Below are positions 1 to 10,686 of a stretch of 64,000 bases of DNA, in pieces (position 1 is the first letter of the stretch; each line of letters opens with the position of its first letter). Under the pieces are notes generated by a model. That model did not search any database, was not told the DNA's origin, and saw only the letters and a list, made by a program, of their open reading frames with translations. Source of the stretch: an uncultured Pelagibacteraceae bacterium (GTDB lineage Bacteria; Pseudomonadota; Alphaproteobacteria; Pelagibacterales; Pelagibacteraceae); the NCBI GenBank assembly GCA_902583585.1, contig CACHWN010000003.1, forward strand, positions 77,585 to 141,584. The letters are read 5' to 3'. Position numbers and translations under genes: made by a program.

Positions 1-279
1 AACTAAAAAATCTTCAGAAATTAAATTTCTATAATTTGAAGTTCCTTTTAAATAATTTTGTTTTACCAAGCTCTTAATATCAAAACCAAACCATTTTTTA
101 AGATCGTCTAACGGAAGGCTTCCTGAGTTAATTTTTTTAATTTTTTCTTTATTGATGTCATAGCCTACGCATTTTATCTTTTTCTTTGCAAAATAAACCA
201 TTGTTGATAAACCAATATAGCCAGTTCCCCAAACCGCAATTTTAAATTTTTTTGATTTTAGAAGGCTTTTATAATTCAT
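1..279 (-). CDS. Nucleotide-sugar dehydrogenase (UDP-glucose/GDP-mannose dehydrogenase family), N-terminal part
   Basis: Partial gene: only the first 93 codons are in the window, read from the ATG at 279-277 to the window edge. The N-terminus has a Rossmann dinucleotide-binding stretch (AVWGTGYIGLSTMVYFAKKK, residues ~19-38) followed by CVGYDIN, the usual NAD-binding start of enzymes that oxidise UDP-sugars to uronic acids for surface glycans. The gene lies 47 bases downstream of lepA on the same strand and may be read through from it. The substrate cannot be told from this fragment; UDP-GlcNAc-type or UDP-glucose dehydrogenases are equally possible. Family call is firm, the exact enzyme is not. 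Confidence 0.75.
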   Translation of the reverse strand, partial: MNYKSLLKSKKFKIAVWGTGYIGLSTMVYFAKKKIKCVGYDINKEKIKKINSGSLPLDDLKKWFGFDIKSLVKQNYLKGTSNYRNLISEDFLV

Positions 280-326
280 GGTCTCTTATTCATATTATCT
301 AAGAAAAAATCAAGTTATTTTTTATA

Positions 327-2135
327 TCAAGTCTCTTTATTGATTTTTAATACTCCAATGAAAGCTTCTTGTGGTATTTCAACTTTTCCAAATTGTTTTG
401 ATCTTGCTTTACCTTTTTTTTGTTTTTCAAGTAGTTTTCTCTTTCTATCTGTAGCTCCTCCTCCATGAATTTTTGTAAGGACATCTTTTTTAAAACCTTT
501 GATAGACTCACGAGCAACAACCTTTCCACCTATAGCTGCTTGAACAGGTATCATAAAATTGTGTCTTGGTATTAAATCTTTCAATTTCTCACATACTTGC
601 CTTCCGGTTTTTTGTGCAAAATCTTTATGTATGATCATTGCTAATGCATCTACTGGTTCAGAGTTAACTAAAATACCTAATTTGACTAAATTTCCCTCCT
701 TATAATCAGAAATTTCATAATCAAAACTGGCATAGCCACTTGATACAGATTTTAGCCTATCGTTAAAATCAAAAACAACTTCATTAAGAGGTAAGTCATA
801 TGCGAGTACTGCTCTATTCCCAGAATAAGATAAATTTGTTTGAACACCTCTTTTGTCCTGACAAATTTTTATTATTGATCCTAAATATTCGTCAGGAGTT
901 ATAATTGTCGATTTAATCCAAGGTTCCTCGATTTTTTCAATTTGAGATGGATCGGGCATATTAGATGGATTTTGTAAATCAAGGACCTTTTGCTTATTAG
1001 TGTGAACTTTATAGATAACTCCCGGAGTTGTAGTAATTAGGTTTACATCGAATTCTCTTTCTAATCTCTCTGTTGTTATCTCAAGATGTAATAGACCCAA
1101 AAACCCACATCTAAAACCTAAACCCAATGCACTAGATGATTCTGGTTCATATGAAAAACTTGCATCATTTAATTTTAGTTTAGCTAAACCATCCTTTAAC
1201 TTTTGATATTCAGAGCTATCAACTGGAAACAAACCACAAAATACAACTGGTTTACTTGGTTTAAATCCAGCTAATGGGTCGCTTATTGGATTAGCTGCAT
1301 CACATATCGTGTCACCAACTTTTGTTTCCGATAAAGATTTAATCCCAGTAATTATAAATCCTATTGAACCTGAGTTTAATGACTCGATATCATGAGGTTT
1401 CGGTGTAAAAACACCAACTTTTTCAATAATATGCTCTTGATTGTTTGACATTAATTTAATTTTCATTCCTTTTTTTAATTTTCCATCAATTACACGCACT
1501 AAAATTACAACACCTAAATAGCTGTCATACCAACTATCTACTAATAAACATTTTAATTTTTCATTTAATACTCCTCTTGGCGCAGGGAGCTTATTTATAA
1601 TTGCTTCAAGGATATCATCGATTCCTTCACCTGTTTTACCTGAGCAAGGTATCGCATTTATCGTTTCAATACCAACAACATCTTCGATTTCCTTTTTTGT
1701 TTTTTCAATATCTGAAGCTGGTAGATCAATTTTATTCAATATAGGTATAACCTCATGGTTAATCTCTAATGCTTGATAAACGTTTGCTAAAGTTTGTGCC
1801 TCTACACCTTGAGTGCTGTCAACAATTAAGAGAGAACCCTCACATGCTGAGAGAGATCGACTAACTTCGTAACCAAAATCAACATGTCCTGGTGTATCAA
1901 TAATATTCAGAATATAATCATTCCCGTCTTTTGCTTTATAATTTAATTTTACTGTCTGAGCTTTAATTGTGATGCCACGTTCTCTTTCTATATCCATTGA
2001 GTCCAGGACTTGCTGCTTCATCTCGCGATCTGATAATCCTCCACACTTATGAATAATTCTATCTGCAATAGTGGACTTACCATGATCAATATGCGCAATT
2101 ATAGAAAAATTACGTATTCTCTTAATATCTGACAT
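327..2135 (-). CDS. lepA: Elongation factor 4 (LepA), ribosome back-translocation GTPase
   Basis: 602 residues, the normal length for LepA. The GTPase motifs are all visible: G1 AHIDHGKST (~14-22), G2 RGIT (53-56), G3 DTPGH (80-84) and G4 NKID (134-137), followed by the EF-G-like domains and the LepA-specific C-terminal domain ending in a basic segment ([20 protein letters not shown]). LepA is a cytoplasmic GTPase that acts on stalled or mistranslocated ribosomes and in initiation or assembly. The start codon directly abuts the pheT stop codon (no spacer), so it is very probably the distal gene of the thrS-infC-rpmI-rplT-pheST transcript, an unusual but sensible translation-only grouping. Confidence 0.97.
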   Translation of the reverse strand: MSDIKRIRNFSIIAHIDHGKSTIADRIIHKCGGLSDREMKQQVLDSMDIERERGITIKAQTVKLNYKAKDGNDYILNIIDTPGHVDFGYEVSRSLSACEGSLLIVDSTQGVEAQTLANVYQALEINHEVIPILNKIDLPASDIEKTKKEIEDVVGIETINAIPCSGKTGEGIDDILEAIINKLPAPRGVLNEKLKCLLVDSWYDSYLGVVILVRVIDGKLKKGMKIKLMSNNQEHIIEKVGVFTPKPHDIESLNSGSIGFIITGIKSLSETKVGDTICDAANPISDPLAGFKPSKPVVFCGLFPVDSSEYQKLKDGLAKLKLNDASFSYEPESSSALGLGFRCGFLGLLHLEITTERLEREFDVNLITTTPGVIYKVHTNKQKVLDLQNPSNMPDPSQIEKIEEPWIKSTIITPDEYLGSIIKICQDKRGVQTNLSYSGNRAVLAYDLPLNEVVFDFNDRLKSVSSGYASFDYEISDYKEGNLVKLGILVNSEPVDALAMIIHKDFAQKTGRQVCEKLKDLIPRHNFMIPVQAAIGGKVVARESIKGFKKDVLTKIHGGGATDRKRKLLEKQKKGKARSKQFGKVEIPQEAFIGVLKINKET

Positions 2136-4538
2136 TTAAGACCTAATTGTAGCGCCTGTTTTTTCTTTCACTATCTGAACTATTTTTTTACTTATTTGTT
2201 CAATGTCTTTTTCACTTAAAGTTTTATCTTCAGCTTGTAAAGTAACATTGATAGCAACTGATTTTTTGTCTTTAGGGATATTTTCTCCCTCATAAATATC
2301 AAATGTAGTAACATTTTGAATGATAGAATTATCTATTTCTTTAATTATATTTTCTAATAAACCCACCTTAAAAATTTTATCAATCACAAAAGCAAAATCT
2401 CTCTCGGATTTTTGAAAATCAGAGGCCTTAAAGCTTTTTTTTGTTTGCCTAAGTTTTTTGTTGGGTTCGGGTAAGTTTTTTAGGAAAATCTCAAAACCAT
2501 AGATATTTGTTTCTTTAAAATCTAATTTTTTTATAATTGCTGGATGTATTTCTCCAAAATATGCGAGGTGAGGTCCTTTTTCCGACTTAAGATTTATTGA
2601 GCCTGATCTTCCTGGGTGATAACAATATTTTGTGTTATCGCTTACAAATAAATCTTGTTCAGAAATACCAAGCTCAACTAATGTTTTAACTGTATCACTT
2701 TTGATATCGAATACATCTAAGTCCCTGTCTTTTTCTATCCAACTTTTTCTTCCTACTTTCCCTGACTTCAAGCCACCAACTACGATATGTTGCTCTCCTG
2801 GATTTTTGCCAAAAAATGTTGGACCAATCTCAAACAGAGAAATGTCTTCATAACCCCGATCCTGGTTTTTCTTAAGATAAATTGCTAAATTGGAAAGTAT
2901 TGATCTTCTCAAGACATCAAGATCGCTTGATATAGGGTTTAAAATTGGTATTTCTTTTTCTCCTTTTGAGAAATGCTTATCAATTTTTGAGTCAGTAAAA
3001 GACCAAGTTACTGTTTCTAAATATCCTTTAGATGCAAGAGATCTTTGTGATAAATGAAATAATTTTTGTTTATAATTAAGAGTTTCTTGATATCTTTTCT
3101 TTTCTGGTTCTACGAGTTTTATATTATTAAAACCTTTAATTCTTATAAGCTCCTCAATTAAATCTATATCTTGCAAAATATCTGGTCTCCAAGAAGGAAC
3201 TTCCACGATTAATTCTTTTTTACTTTTTTTGCATTTAAATTCTAATGAAGTCAGTATCTTCACCGCATCATTAGCTGAAATTGATATTCCTATTACACTT
3301 TCAAATTTATCAATTTGTAACTTAATAGTCTTATTTTTTTGACTATACTTTCCTGAAACGACAAATTTACTAGCTTGACCACCACATATTCTTGTAATCA
3401 ATTCTGTAGCTACCTCTAAACCCTCTATTACCGAATGAGGATCAATCCCCCTTTCAAATCTATATTTTGCGTCTGTATTAATACTTAAGTCTCTTGCAGT
3501 TTTCCTAATTGAAGAAGGAATAAAGTATGCAGACTCTAAAAGAATATTCTTTGTCTCAATCTCTGTTGATGTTTTTGTCCCTCCAATAATTCCTCCAAGG
3601 CCTAGAACACTTGATTTGTCCGCTATAACACACATTCCTTTATTAAGTTTATATTTTTTATTATCCAAACCATTAAATTCCTCACCTTCTTTAGAGTCTC
3701 TTACAATTATCTCTTTATCAATTTTATCAGCATCATATGCGTGTAATGGTCGATTTAAATCAAACATTACATAATTTGTAATATCAACTACAGCTGATAT
3801 TGGCTTTTGTCCGATAGCTAAAAGTTTATTTTGTAACCATTCAGGGCTTTCTTGATTAGTGATATTTTTTATATAGCAACTACCAAATACTAAACAGCCT
3901 TGTTTTGGATCATTCTTGATTGATATTTTAATTGAATTCTTAATAGTTTGTTTAAATTTTCTTTTTTTGAGTGGAATTAATTTACCTATGCCAGTTGACG
4001 ACAAATCTCTTGCAATCCCTCTTATTCCTAAACAATCTGCTCTATTAGGTGTTACTGAGATATCTATCGCCTTCTCAGACTTACTGCTAAAGTAACTTTT
4101 TCCAATTTCATTCTCTTTGCCCTTTAATTCAATTATTCCATTACTTTCATCTGAAATGTTAAGCTCACTCTCAGAACATAGCATGCCATGTGACTCTACA
4201 CCTCTGATCTTCGCTATCTTTAATTGAAATTTGGTTTTCGGAATAATAGCACCAGGTGGAGCATAGATTGAAATAAGACCATCTCTTGCATTCGGTGCTC
4301 CGCAAACAACTTTTATAATTTCATTTCCTCCTAAACTTACATCACAAACTTTTAATTTATCTGCATTAGGATGTTTTTGGGCCTTGACAATTTTTGCTAT
4401 TCTAAATTCCTTAAGTTGATCAGATTTTTCTTTAATGCCCTCAACTTCCAAACCGATATTTGTAAGTTTATCAGTTATCTGCGTCTCGCTTGCTTTTGTT
4501 TTTAAATGCTCTTTTAACCAAGGAATAGTGATGATCAT
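2136..4538 (-). CDS. pheT: Phenylalanyl-tRNA synthetase beta subunit
   Basis: 800 residues, typical of bacterial PheT. In order one can see the N-terminal tRNA-binding OB domain (~40-150, e.g. [15 protein letters not shown]), the B3/B4 editing domain (~210-385), the B5 domain (~400-475), a catalytic-like core that lacks aminoacylation motifs, and the C-terminal FDX-ACB anticodon-binding domain (~705-799, beginning near [18 protein letters not shown]). It forms the alpha2-beta2 enzyme with PheS and supplies tRNA binding and proofreading of mischarged tyrosine. It overlaps pheS by four bases (ATGA), which implies translational coupling, and runs straight into lepA. Confidence 0.97.
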   Translation of the reverse strand: MIITIPWLKEHLKTKASETQITDKLTNIGLEVEGIKEKSDQLKEFRIAKIVKAQKHPNADKLKVCDVSLGGNEIIKVVCGAPNARDGLISIYAPPGAIIPKTKFQLKIAKIRGVESHGMLCSESELNISDESNGIIELKGKENEIGKSYFSSKSEKAIDISVTPNRADCLGIRGIARDLSSTGIGKLIPLKKRKFKQTIKNSIKISIKNDPKQGCLVFGSCYIKNITNQESPEWLQNKLLAIGQKPISAVVDITNYVMFDLNRPLHAYDADKIDKEIIVRDSKEGEEFNGLDNKKYKLNKGMCVIADKSSVLGLGGIIGGTKTSTEIETKNILLESAYFIPSSIRKTARDLSINTDAKYRFERGIDPHSVIEGLEVATELITRICGGQASKFVVSGKYSQKNKTIKLQIDKFESVIGISISANDAVKILTSLEFKCKKSKKELIVEVPSWRPDILQDIDLIEELIRIKGFNNIKLVEPEKKRYQETLNYKQKLFHLSQRSLASKGYLETVTWSFTDSKIDKHFSKGEKEIPILNPISSDLDVLRRSILSNLAIYLKKNQDRGYEDISLFEIGPTFFGKNPGEQHIVVGGLKSGKVGRKSWIEKDRDLDVFDIKSDTVKTLVELGISEQDLFVSDNTKYCYHPGRSGSINLKSEKGPHLAYFGEIHPAIIKKLDFKETNIYGFEIFLKNLPEPNKKLRQTKKSFKASDFQKSERDFAFVIDKIFKVGLLENIIKEIDNSIIQNVTTFDIYEGENIPKDKKSVAINVTLQAEDKTLSEKDIEQISKKIVQIVKEKTGATIRS

Positions 4539-5602
4539 TTACTTAGTCCCCTATAATTAGTTGGTACATCTAAAGGGTCGAAACCGAAATGATTTAACCA
4601 ACGATAATCGGACTCAAAAAAAGCTCGTAAATCATTTATACCATATTTAAGCATTGCTAATCGATCAATACCCATTCCAAAGGCATATCCTTGATATTTT
4701 TTTGGATCAACTTTAGCATTTTTTAAAACATTTGGGTGAACCATTCCACAGCCTAATATTTCTAGCCATTTGTTTCCTTCGCCAATAACAATTTTTTCAT
4801 TTTCAATTCTATATCCAATATCAACTTCTGCAGAAGGCTCAGTAAAAGGAAAATGACTTGGTCTAAACCTCATTTTGACATTTTTTACCTCGAAAAATTC
4901 TTTGATAAAATAATCTAAGCATCCTTTTAGGTGACCCATAGTAATATCTTTATTTATATGTAAGCCCTCAAGCTGATGGAACATCGGGGCGTGAGTCTGA
5001 TCACTATCACATCTATAAGTCCTACCTGGGACGATAATTTTAAATGGTGGCTTACCATCTAACATGGCTCTTATTTGCACAGGCGAAGTATGAGTTCTTA
5101 ATAATAATTTTTTATTTTTTTCTAAATAAAAAGTGTCATGCATATCTCTAGCGGGATGATCTTCTGGAGTGTTTAAAGCTGTAAAATTGTTATACTCAGT
5201 CTCAACGTCTGGTCCTTCAGCTACTGAAAATCCAATCTCAGAAAAAATTGAAGAAATTTCATCTATAACTTGTGACACTGGATGAATCTTGCCTTGATTA
5301 AAGGGTCTTATTGGTAAAGTTACGTCAACCTTTTCTTTTTTAAGTCTCTCATTAATTTCTAAGTTTTCAATTTCAAAAGACTTTTGTTCTATCTGGTTTG
5401 CACAATCATCTTTTATTTTATTTAGACTAGATGCAAATTCTTTTCTTTTTTCAGGCTCTAAATTTCCTAGAGTTTTGAATTGTTGAGTAATTTGTCCATT
5501 TTTTCCGAAAAACTCAGTTTTTAAATTTTGTAAATCTTCTTTAGTTTTTACAGAATCGATCTTTGCGTTGAATATAGAATTTATTTTATCTAAATCACTC
5601 AT
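4535..5602 (-). CDS. pheS: Phenylalanyl-tRNA synthetase alpha subunit
   Basis: 355 residues. An N-terminal helical/coiled-coil region (~1-90) precedes the class II synthetase core. Motif 2 is visible as [20 protein letters not shown] (from ~residue 187), with the phenylalanine-site segment [14 protein letters not shown], and motif 3 as [13 protein letters not shown] (from ~309). This subunit activates phenylalanine and charges tRNA-Phe. It sits 49 bases after rplT and overlaps pheT by 4 bases. No leader peptide rich in Phe codons is seen in the 49-base gap, so the E. coli-style pheST attenuator appears to be absent here. Confidence 0.97.
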   Translation of the reverse strand: MSDLDKINSIFNAKIDSVKTKEDLQNLKTEFFGKNGQITQQFKTLGNLEPEKRKEFASSLNKIKDDCANQIEQKSFEIENLEINERLKKEKVDVTLPIRPFNQGKIHPVSQVIDEISSIFSEIGFSVAEGPDVETEYNNFTALNTPEDHPARDMHDTFYLEKNKKLLLRTHTSPVQIRAMLDGKPPFKIIVPGRTYRCDSDQTHAPMFHQLEGLHINKDITMGHLKGCLDYFIKEFFEVKNVKMRFRPSHFPFTEPSAEVDIGYRIENEKIVIGEGNKWLEILGCGMVHPNVLKNAKVDPKKYQGYAFGMGIDRLAMLKYGINDLRAFFESDYRWLNHFGFDPLDVPTNYRGLSK

Positions 5603-5651
5603 TGGGTAATTGATTTTTTATATTAAAGTTTGTGTTAAATCAAAGACCCTT

Positions 5652-6008
5652 TTAATTAAGGGAAGATTGAACCTTTTTAACCACTGATTTAAAGACTTCT
5701 GGATTATTATATGCTAATTCTGCTAAAACTTTTCTATCCAATTTAATTTTAGATTTAGCTAAACCGTTGATAAATTTTGCGTATGTCAAGCCCTCTGCTC
5801 TAACTCCAGCATTTATACGTTGTATCCATAATGATCTAAATTCTCTCTTTTTGGCTTTTCGATCTCGATAAGCGTACTGCATTGCTTTTTCCATCGCCTG
5901 TCGAGCTATACGAATTGTATTTTTTCTTCTTCCGTATTGACCTTTTACTGATTTTAAAACTTTTTTATGTTTTGCTCTACTTACTACACCACGTTTCGTT
6001 CTAGCCAT
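5652..6008 (-). CDS. rplT: Large-subunit ribosomal protein L20
   Basis: 118 residues, the standard length for bL20, with the family's basic start ([19 protein letters not shown]) and the conserved helix-rich core ([39 protein letters not shown]). L20 binds 23S rRNA early in 50S assembly and in many bacteria represses its own operon. It follows rpmI with a single-base spacer, so the two are translated together. I saw no clear L20 leader structure in the 59-base infC-rpmI gap. Confidence 0.97.
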   Translation of the reverse strand: MARTKRGVVSRAKHKKVLKSVKGQYGRRKNTIRIARQAMEKAMQYAYRDRKAKKREFRSLWIQRINAGVRAEGLTYAKFINGLAKSKIKLDRKVLAELAYNNPEVFKSVVKKVQSSLN

Positions 6009-6009
6009 A

Positions 6010-6216
6010 TTATCCTCTTAAGTTATATGGCATATACGATTTAACAATTTTAGTGTCTTGCTTTGTCATTATCGTAGTGCCTCTTTGTTTTCTGATTTGA
6101 GAGTTTGTTCTTTTAATCATACCATGACGTTTTCCAGCTTGAGGCATTTTAATTTTACCTGAAGCTGTAAATCTAAATCTTTTTTTTGCTGAGCTTTTTG
6201 TTTTTAGTTTAGGCAT
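6010..6216 (-). CDS. rpmI: Large-subunit ribosomal protein L35
   Basis: 68 residues, a small highly basic protein matching bL35: [20 protein letters not shown] at the start, a KRHGMIKR motif in the middle and a short C-terminal tail. It is a 50S component near the exit side of the subunit. It is 59 bases downstream of infC and one base upstream of rplT, reproducing the widespread infC-rpmI-rplT order. This order is strong independent support for the call. Confidence 0.96.
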   Translation of the reverse strand: MPKLKTKSSAKKRFRFTASGKIKMPQAGKRHGMIKRTNSQIRKQRGTTIMTKQDTKIVKSYMPYNLRG

Positions 6217-6275
6217 AAATATTTCGGACTTATATAGGCAATATTCTATGTTATCAAGATGCTTTTATCTTATAT

Positions 6276-6821
6276 TTAAATGGGTTGAATGATCATCACC
6301 ATTTGTTTGCCCTCGAATTTTGGATGGCTTTCCACCTTAGCAATATCTTTAGTTTCTTCGATGATCTTATTCATAAGTTCTTTTCCAAGTTCTGTGTGTT
6401 GCATTTCTCGTCCTTTAAATTTAACTGTAAATTTTACTTTATCTCCTTTGACAATGAATTTTTTTGCATTCTTTATTTTAAAGTTATAATCATGGGTCTC
6501 GGTACCCGGTCTCAATTTAATCTCTTTAAGCGTTGCTGTTTTTTGTTTCTTTTTTGCTTGATTGGCTTTTTTTTGTAAATCATATTTGTACTTACCCATA
6601 TCCATTACTTTACATACAGGTGGATTTGTATTAGGCGAAATCTCGATAAGATCTAAGTCTTCACTCCTTGCTAATTCGATGGCTTTTTTAAGAGGCATGG
6701 GACCTAGGTTAGTTCCATCACTTCCAATTACCTGTACGTCCAAAGCTCGTATTCTTTCATTAGCTCTAGGTCCTTGAGGTTTTGATCTTCTTTGAAAGTA
6801 ATTTGGTTTGGAATTCGACAC
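6276..6821 (-). CDS. infC: Translation initiation factor IF-3
   Basis: 181 residues, normal for bacterial IF-3. The N-domain (ANERIRALDVQVIGSDGTNL, ~20-39; then ALELARSEDLDLIEIS-like sequence) is joined by a Lys-rich linker (AKKKQKTATLKEIKLRPGTE) to the C-domain that binds 30S (VKGDKVKFTVKFKGREMQH). IF-3 keeps 30S subunits free and checks start-codon pairing. In E. coli infC starts at AUU for autoregulation; here the frame has an ordinary ATG that directly follows the thrS stop with no spacer, so this form of control looks absent. An upstream in-frame non-ATG start inside thrS cannot be excluded. Confidence 0.96.
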   Translation of the reverse strand: MSNSKPNYFQRRSKPQGPRANERIRALDVQVIGSDGTNLGPMPLKKAIELARSEDLDLIEISPNTNPPVCKVMDMGKYKYDLQKKANQAKKKQKTATLKEIKLRPGTETHDYNFKIKNAKKFIVKGDKVKFTVKFKGREMQHTELGKELMNKIIEETKDIAKVESHPKFEGKQMVMIIQPI

Positions 6822-8741
6822 TTAATTTAAAGGCAACTTATTTTGGTCTAGCATATTTTTGATTAGCACATCTCTCTTTATATTTTCTTGTTTTTCTGAT
6901 CCGAGTTTTCTAACAGTTACAGTATTTTCTGCAACTTCTTTTTTTCCGCACACTAATATATAAGGAATTTTAGCTAGGGAATGTTCTCGCACTTTATAAT
7001 TTATTTTTTCGTTCCTTAAATCCACTTCACATTTTATACCTTCTTTAAACAAATCTTCAAATAATTTTTTTACATAGTTATTGTTCTCCTCTGCAATAGA
7101 ACATACTACTGCTTGTGATGGAGATAACCAAAAAGGCAATTTTCCTGCATAGTTCTCAATTAAAATACCGATAAATCTTTCAAGTGAACCAAATAAAGCT
7201 CTATGAAGCATAACGGGAACTTTTTTAGTACCATCTTTAGACACATAAGTTGCTCCGAGTCTGCCAGGTAAATTAAGATCTACTTGAAGAGTTCCACATT
7301 GCCAGTCTCTTCCGATTGCATCTCTTAAGACAAACTCAATTTTGGGACCATAAAAAGCTCCCTCACCTTTATTAATTGAATATTCTAATTTTGATTTTTT
7401 TATTGCTGTTAGAAGTGCGGCTTCTGATTTGTCCCAAACACTATCTTCTCCAACCCTTTGGTCAGGTCTATCTGAGTATTTTAAAATTACATTTTTGAAA
7501 CCCAAATCTTTATATATATCTAAAATTAAATTTGTTACTGATAGAGACTCCTCAGTAATTTGATCCTCAGTACAAAAAATATGTGCATCATCTTGCGTGA
7601 AAGCTCTCACTCTTAATAAGCCATGTAGAGCTCCTGATGGTTCGTATCTGTGGACTTTGCCAAATTCTGATAATTTTAATGGTAAATCTCTATAACTTTT
7701 TAATCCTTGATTAAAAATTTGAACACATCCTGGGCAATTCATAGGTTTAACTGCAAAAGTTTTTTCATCTGGAGTTTCAGAGGTGAACATGTGTTCTCCA
7801 AACTTGTCCCAATGGCCAGATTTTTCCCATAATGATTTATCCAAAAGTTCTGGTGTATTTATTTCTTTATAACCTGCCAATCTCTGTTTCATTCTCATAT
7901 ATTCAATGAGCCTTTGAAATAACAACCATCCTTTCTCGTGCCAAAAAACAGAGCCCGGGCTTTCTTCCCTAAAGTGAAAAAGGTCCATTTCCTTACCTAG
8001 CTTTCTGTGGTCTCTCTTTTCAGCTTCTTCTAAGCGATTTAAGTATTCATCTAATTCTTTTTTTGAACTCCAACAAGTACCGTATATTCTTTGTAACATT
8101 TCATTATTAGAGTCTCCCCGCCAGTATGCTCCTGATACTTTAGTAAGCTTAAATGCTTTTCCAATTTTGCTTGAAGAAACTAAGTGGGGGCCTCTACACA
8201 AATCATACCATGTCTCGCCATGATGGTAAACTGAGAGCTCCTCGTTTTCAGGTATACTCTCAATTATTTGTGCTTTGTAATTTTCTCCAATCTTTTTAAA
8301 ATGTTTTATAGCAACTTTCCTATCCCACACCTCTCTTCTTGTTTTTACATCTCTGTCGATTATCTCTGACATTTTTTTTTCAATCTTTTTTAAATCCTCA
8401 CTCGTGAATGGCTCTTTTCTTGCAAAATCATAATAAAAACCATTTTCAATGACGGGGCCTATTGTTACTTGCGTACCAGAAAATAATTCTTGAACAGCCA
8501 TCGCCATTATATGGGCTGCATCATGTCTTATAACTTCTAATCCCTCTTTATCCTTAGAGGTAATAATTCTCACTTTTGAATCTTTTGTAATTTCATAACT
8601 TAGGTCTTTAAGGTTTCCATCTACCTCCATAATTAAGGCTAGTTTCTCAAGTGACTTGCTTATTTTTTTTGCTAATTCAAAACCACTTATTGATTTTGTG
8701 AAAGAAATTTTTTTACCATCTAAAAGTTGAATTTGAGGCAT
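6822..8741 (-). CDS. thrS: Threonyl-tRNA synthetase
   Basis: 639 residues, full length. An N-terminal TGS domain (~1-60) is followed by the editing domain with its HDAAHIMA metal site (H73, H77) and a distal Cys/His pair near DLCRGPH. The class II catalytic core carries the zinc cysteine in VKPMNCPGCVQIF, and the HGxxT-type anticodon-binding domain closes the protein. The enzyme charges tRNA-Thr and hydrolyses Ser-tRNA-Thr. Its start overlaps the stop of the upstream glycosyltransferase by one base (TAATG), and infC begins right after its stop. The order thrS-infC-rpmI-rplT-pheST is the classic one. Confidence 0.97.
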   Translation of the reverse strand: MPQIQLLDGKKISFTKSISGFELAKKISKSLEKLALIMEVDGNLKDLSYEITKDSKVRIITSKDKEGLEVIRHDAAHIMAMAVQELFSGTQVTIGPVIENGFYYDFARKEPFTSEDLKKIEKKMSEIIDRDVKTRREVWDRKVAIKHFKKIGENYKAQIIESIPENEELSVYHHGETWYDLCRGPHLVSSSKIGKAFKLTKVSGAYWRGDSNNEMLQRIYGTCWSSKKELDEYLNRLEEAEKRDHRKLGKEMDLFHFREESPGSVFWHEKGWLLFQRLIEYMRMKQRLAGYKEINTPELLDKSLWEKSGHWDKFGEHMFTSETPDEKTFAVKPMNCPGCVQIFNQGLKSYRDLPLKLSEFGKVHRYEPSGALHGLLRVRAFTQDDAHIFCTEDQITEESLSVTNLILDIYKDLGFKNVILKYSDRPDQRVGEDSVWDKSEAALLTAIKKSKLEYSINKGEGAFYGPKIEFVLRDAIGRDWQCGTLQVDLNLPGRLGATYVSKDGTKKVPVMLHRALFGSLERFIGILIENYAGKLPFWLSPSQAVVCSIAEENNNYVKKLFEDLFKEGIKCEVDLRNEKINYKVREHSLAKIPYILVCGKKEVAENTVTVRKLGSEKQENIKRDVLIKNMLDQNKLPLN

Positions 8742-9895
8742 TATTTAAATAATTTTTTATATTCTCTTAAGTTTGATTCACACATCACTTCTACATCAAA
8801 TTTTTTGGTTACGTTTTTTCTACCCTCATTTCCAATTAATTTTAATTCTTCTTGATTTAACTGCATAACAGTATTTAGATTTTTCGCAAGTTCTCTTGGA
8901 TCATCATGTTTATATAAAAACCCTGATTTTTTATTTAAAATTGTTTCTTTTGAACCACCTATATTGCTTGCAATTATTGGTTTACCCATAGACTGGGACT
9001 CGACAGAAACTCTACCAAAAGCTTCGGGTTCAATTGATGCTGAAACCACTACATCAGCTAAAGAGTATGCTAAAGGCATATCTAAACAATGATTAAGAAA
9101 TTTAATTTTTTTTGTTAAACTATATCGCTCAGCTAAACTTAATAATTTTTTTGAATAAACTTTTCTACCTTGATCTGAACCAAGTAAAATTGCTTGGAAG
9201 TTAGTAACTCCATAATCTTCTACTAATATATTTAATGCATCAATAAATTTTTCTTGGCCTTTCCAATAAGTTAAACGCCCAGGCATTAAAATAATAAATT
9301 TGTTTGCTTCTAAACCCCATTCTTTTTTTAATTTTTCTTGTTTAAGTAAAGAAATATTCTTTTGATTAAAGTAATCCACATTAATCCCTCTAAAAATTAC
9401 TCGAAGCTTTTTATTCTTATTAAGGTACTCGCTATAATTTTCGTTTATATGATTAAAAATAAAGTTTGATCCCGCAATTGTTAATCTAGATCTCAGCATT
9501 ATACTGTTGTAAAATTTTTTTAATCTACTTTTAAAATTATACGTTCCATGAAAAGTAGTTACAAAAATAGTATTAGTTATTAAACAAGCTAAATAACAAG
9601 ACCATGCAGGGGCACGGCTTCTAGCATGGACGATATTTATTTTTTTAAAAATAATAAAAACACTTAATAGTAAAGTGTTTAGAAAAATTAGCAGAGGGTT
9701 TTTTGAATGCACGGGAATTTTGAATACTTTTACTTTATTTTTTTTAATAAATTTTAACAGTTCACCGCCTGACGTGGCAATATAAGAGCCGCAATCTTGT
9801 TCGGATAAATAATGTGCTATATCATAACAGCCAGTTTCGGCACCGCCGTAACCAAGTTTAGGAATTACTTGCAAAACATTAATTTTAGTAGTCAT
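8741..9895 (-). CDS. Glycosyltransferase family 4 (GT-B fold)
   Basis: About 384 residues from the ATG at 9895-9893. An alternative ATG 21 bases upstream exists, but the downstream one gives the canonical start TTKINVLQVIPKLGYGGAET, where GGAE is the acceptor-side loop of GT4 enzymes. The C-terminal donor domain shows GRLTYWKGQEKFIDAL and the E-x7-E motif in EAFGRVSVES followed by MGKPIIASNIGG. It transfers a sugar from a nucleotide-sugar to a lipid- or glycan-linked acceptor at the inner membrane face; the sugars are not predictable. It lies upstream of, and overlaps by one base, thrS, an odd lead gene for a translation operon. It is divergent from the hydrolase at 9931 with a 35-base gap. 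Confidence 0.9.
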   Translation of the reverse strand: MTTKINVLQVIPKLGYGGAETGCYDIAHYLSEQDCGSYIATSGGELLKFIKKNKVKVFKIPVHSKNPLLIFLNTLLLSVFIIFKKINIVHARSRAPAWSCYLACLITNTIFVTTFHGTYNFKSRLKKFYNSIMLRSRLTIAGSNFIFNHINENYSEYLNKNKKLRVIFRGINVDYFNQKNISLLKQEKLKKEWGLEANKFIILMPGRLTYWKGQEKFIDALNILVEDYGVTNFQAILLGSDQGRKVYSKKLLSLAERYSLTKKIKFLNHCLDMPLAYSLADVVVSASIEPEAFGRVSVESQSMGKPIIASNIGGSKETILNKKSGFLYKHDDPRELAKNLNTVMQLNQEELKLIGNEGRKNVTKKFDVEVMCESNLREYKKLFK

Positions 9896-9930
9896 ATTTA
9901 TTATATATAATAGCAAATTAAGAGATCCAT

Positions 9931-10686
9931 ATGAAAAAATTTAAATACCTAAAATTATCAAAAACAAAAAAACTGAGATATATCGACAATTACTTCAAAG
10001 AAAAACTCTATTTAATTTTTCTACCAGGTTTCATGTCTGATATTGAAGGAAAAAAACCTCAGACTTTTTTAAAATATGCTATAAAAAAAAAAATAGGTTT
10101 TTTAAGTTTTGAATATTCGGGCCACGGCAAATCTTCGGGTGTTTTTACAAAAGGCAATATAAGTACTTGGTCTGAAGATGCAAAAAAAGTTATCAAAAAA
10201 ATAATTAAAAATAATAATTTCATTTTAATTGGTTCAAGTATGGGAGCTTGGATCGGACTTAATCAATTTAAATATTTTAAATCTAAAATTAAGGGATTTA
10301 TTGGTATCGGTTCTGCACCAGAATTTTTAACAAAATTGATGTGGAATAAATTTTCAAAAAAAACAAAACAGGAATTACTCAAAAAAGGAAAAATTTTCGT
10401 AAAAAATGGGGGATATGAATATCCAATTACTTTACAGCTGATAAAAGACGGAAAAAAAAATAAAGTTTTAAACAAAAGGATAAACTCGAAGATAAATGTA
10501 ACAATGATACATGGTCAAAAAGATGAAGTTGTTCCAACTTTTTTTTCAAAACAAGTTTTGAAATTATTCAATAAAGCTAAAAAGAAGATTGTAATCATAA
10601 AAAATGGTGATCATAGTTTATCTAATCAAAAACAGCTCCAAAGAATAATTAGGGAATTAGACACTGTTGTTAAAGATATAAGTTAA
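9931..10686 (+). CDS. Alpha/beta-hydrolase fold protein
   Basis: 251 residues. It has an alpha/beta-hydrolase architecture: an early FLPGFMSDIEG oxyanion-region loop (~30-40), a GHGKSSG segment (~64-70), the nucleophile elbow GSSMG (101-105, Ser103), an acid-site region MIHGQKDEVVP and the catalytic His in NGDHSL. There is no signal peptide, so it is cytoplasmic, probably an esterase or acylhydrolase of the small-serine-hydrolase kind. The substrate is unknown. It begins 35 bases from the divergent GT4 start, and its 3' end overlaps the convergent epimerase gene by 30 bases. Very Lys-rich, as expected of A-rich codons. Confidence 0.85.
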   Translation: MKKFKYLKLSKTKKLRYIDNYFKEKLYLIFLPGFMSDIEGKKPQTFLKYAIKKKIGFLSFEYSGHGKSSGVFTKGNISTWSEDAKKVIKKIIKNNNFILIGSSMGAWIGLNQFKYFKSKIKGFIGIGSAPEFLTKLMWNKFSKKTKQELLKKGKIFVKNGGYEYPITLQLIKDGKKNKVLNKRINSKINVTMIHGQKDEVVPTFFSKQVLKLFNKAKKKIVIIKNGDHSLSNQKQLQRIIRELDTVVKDIS

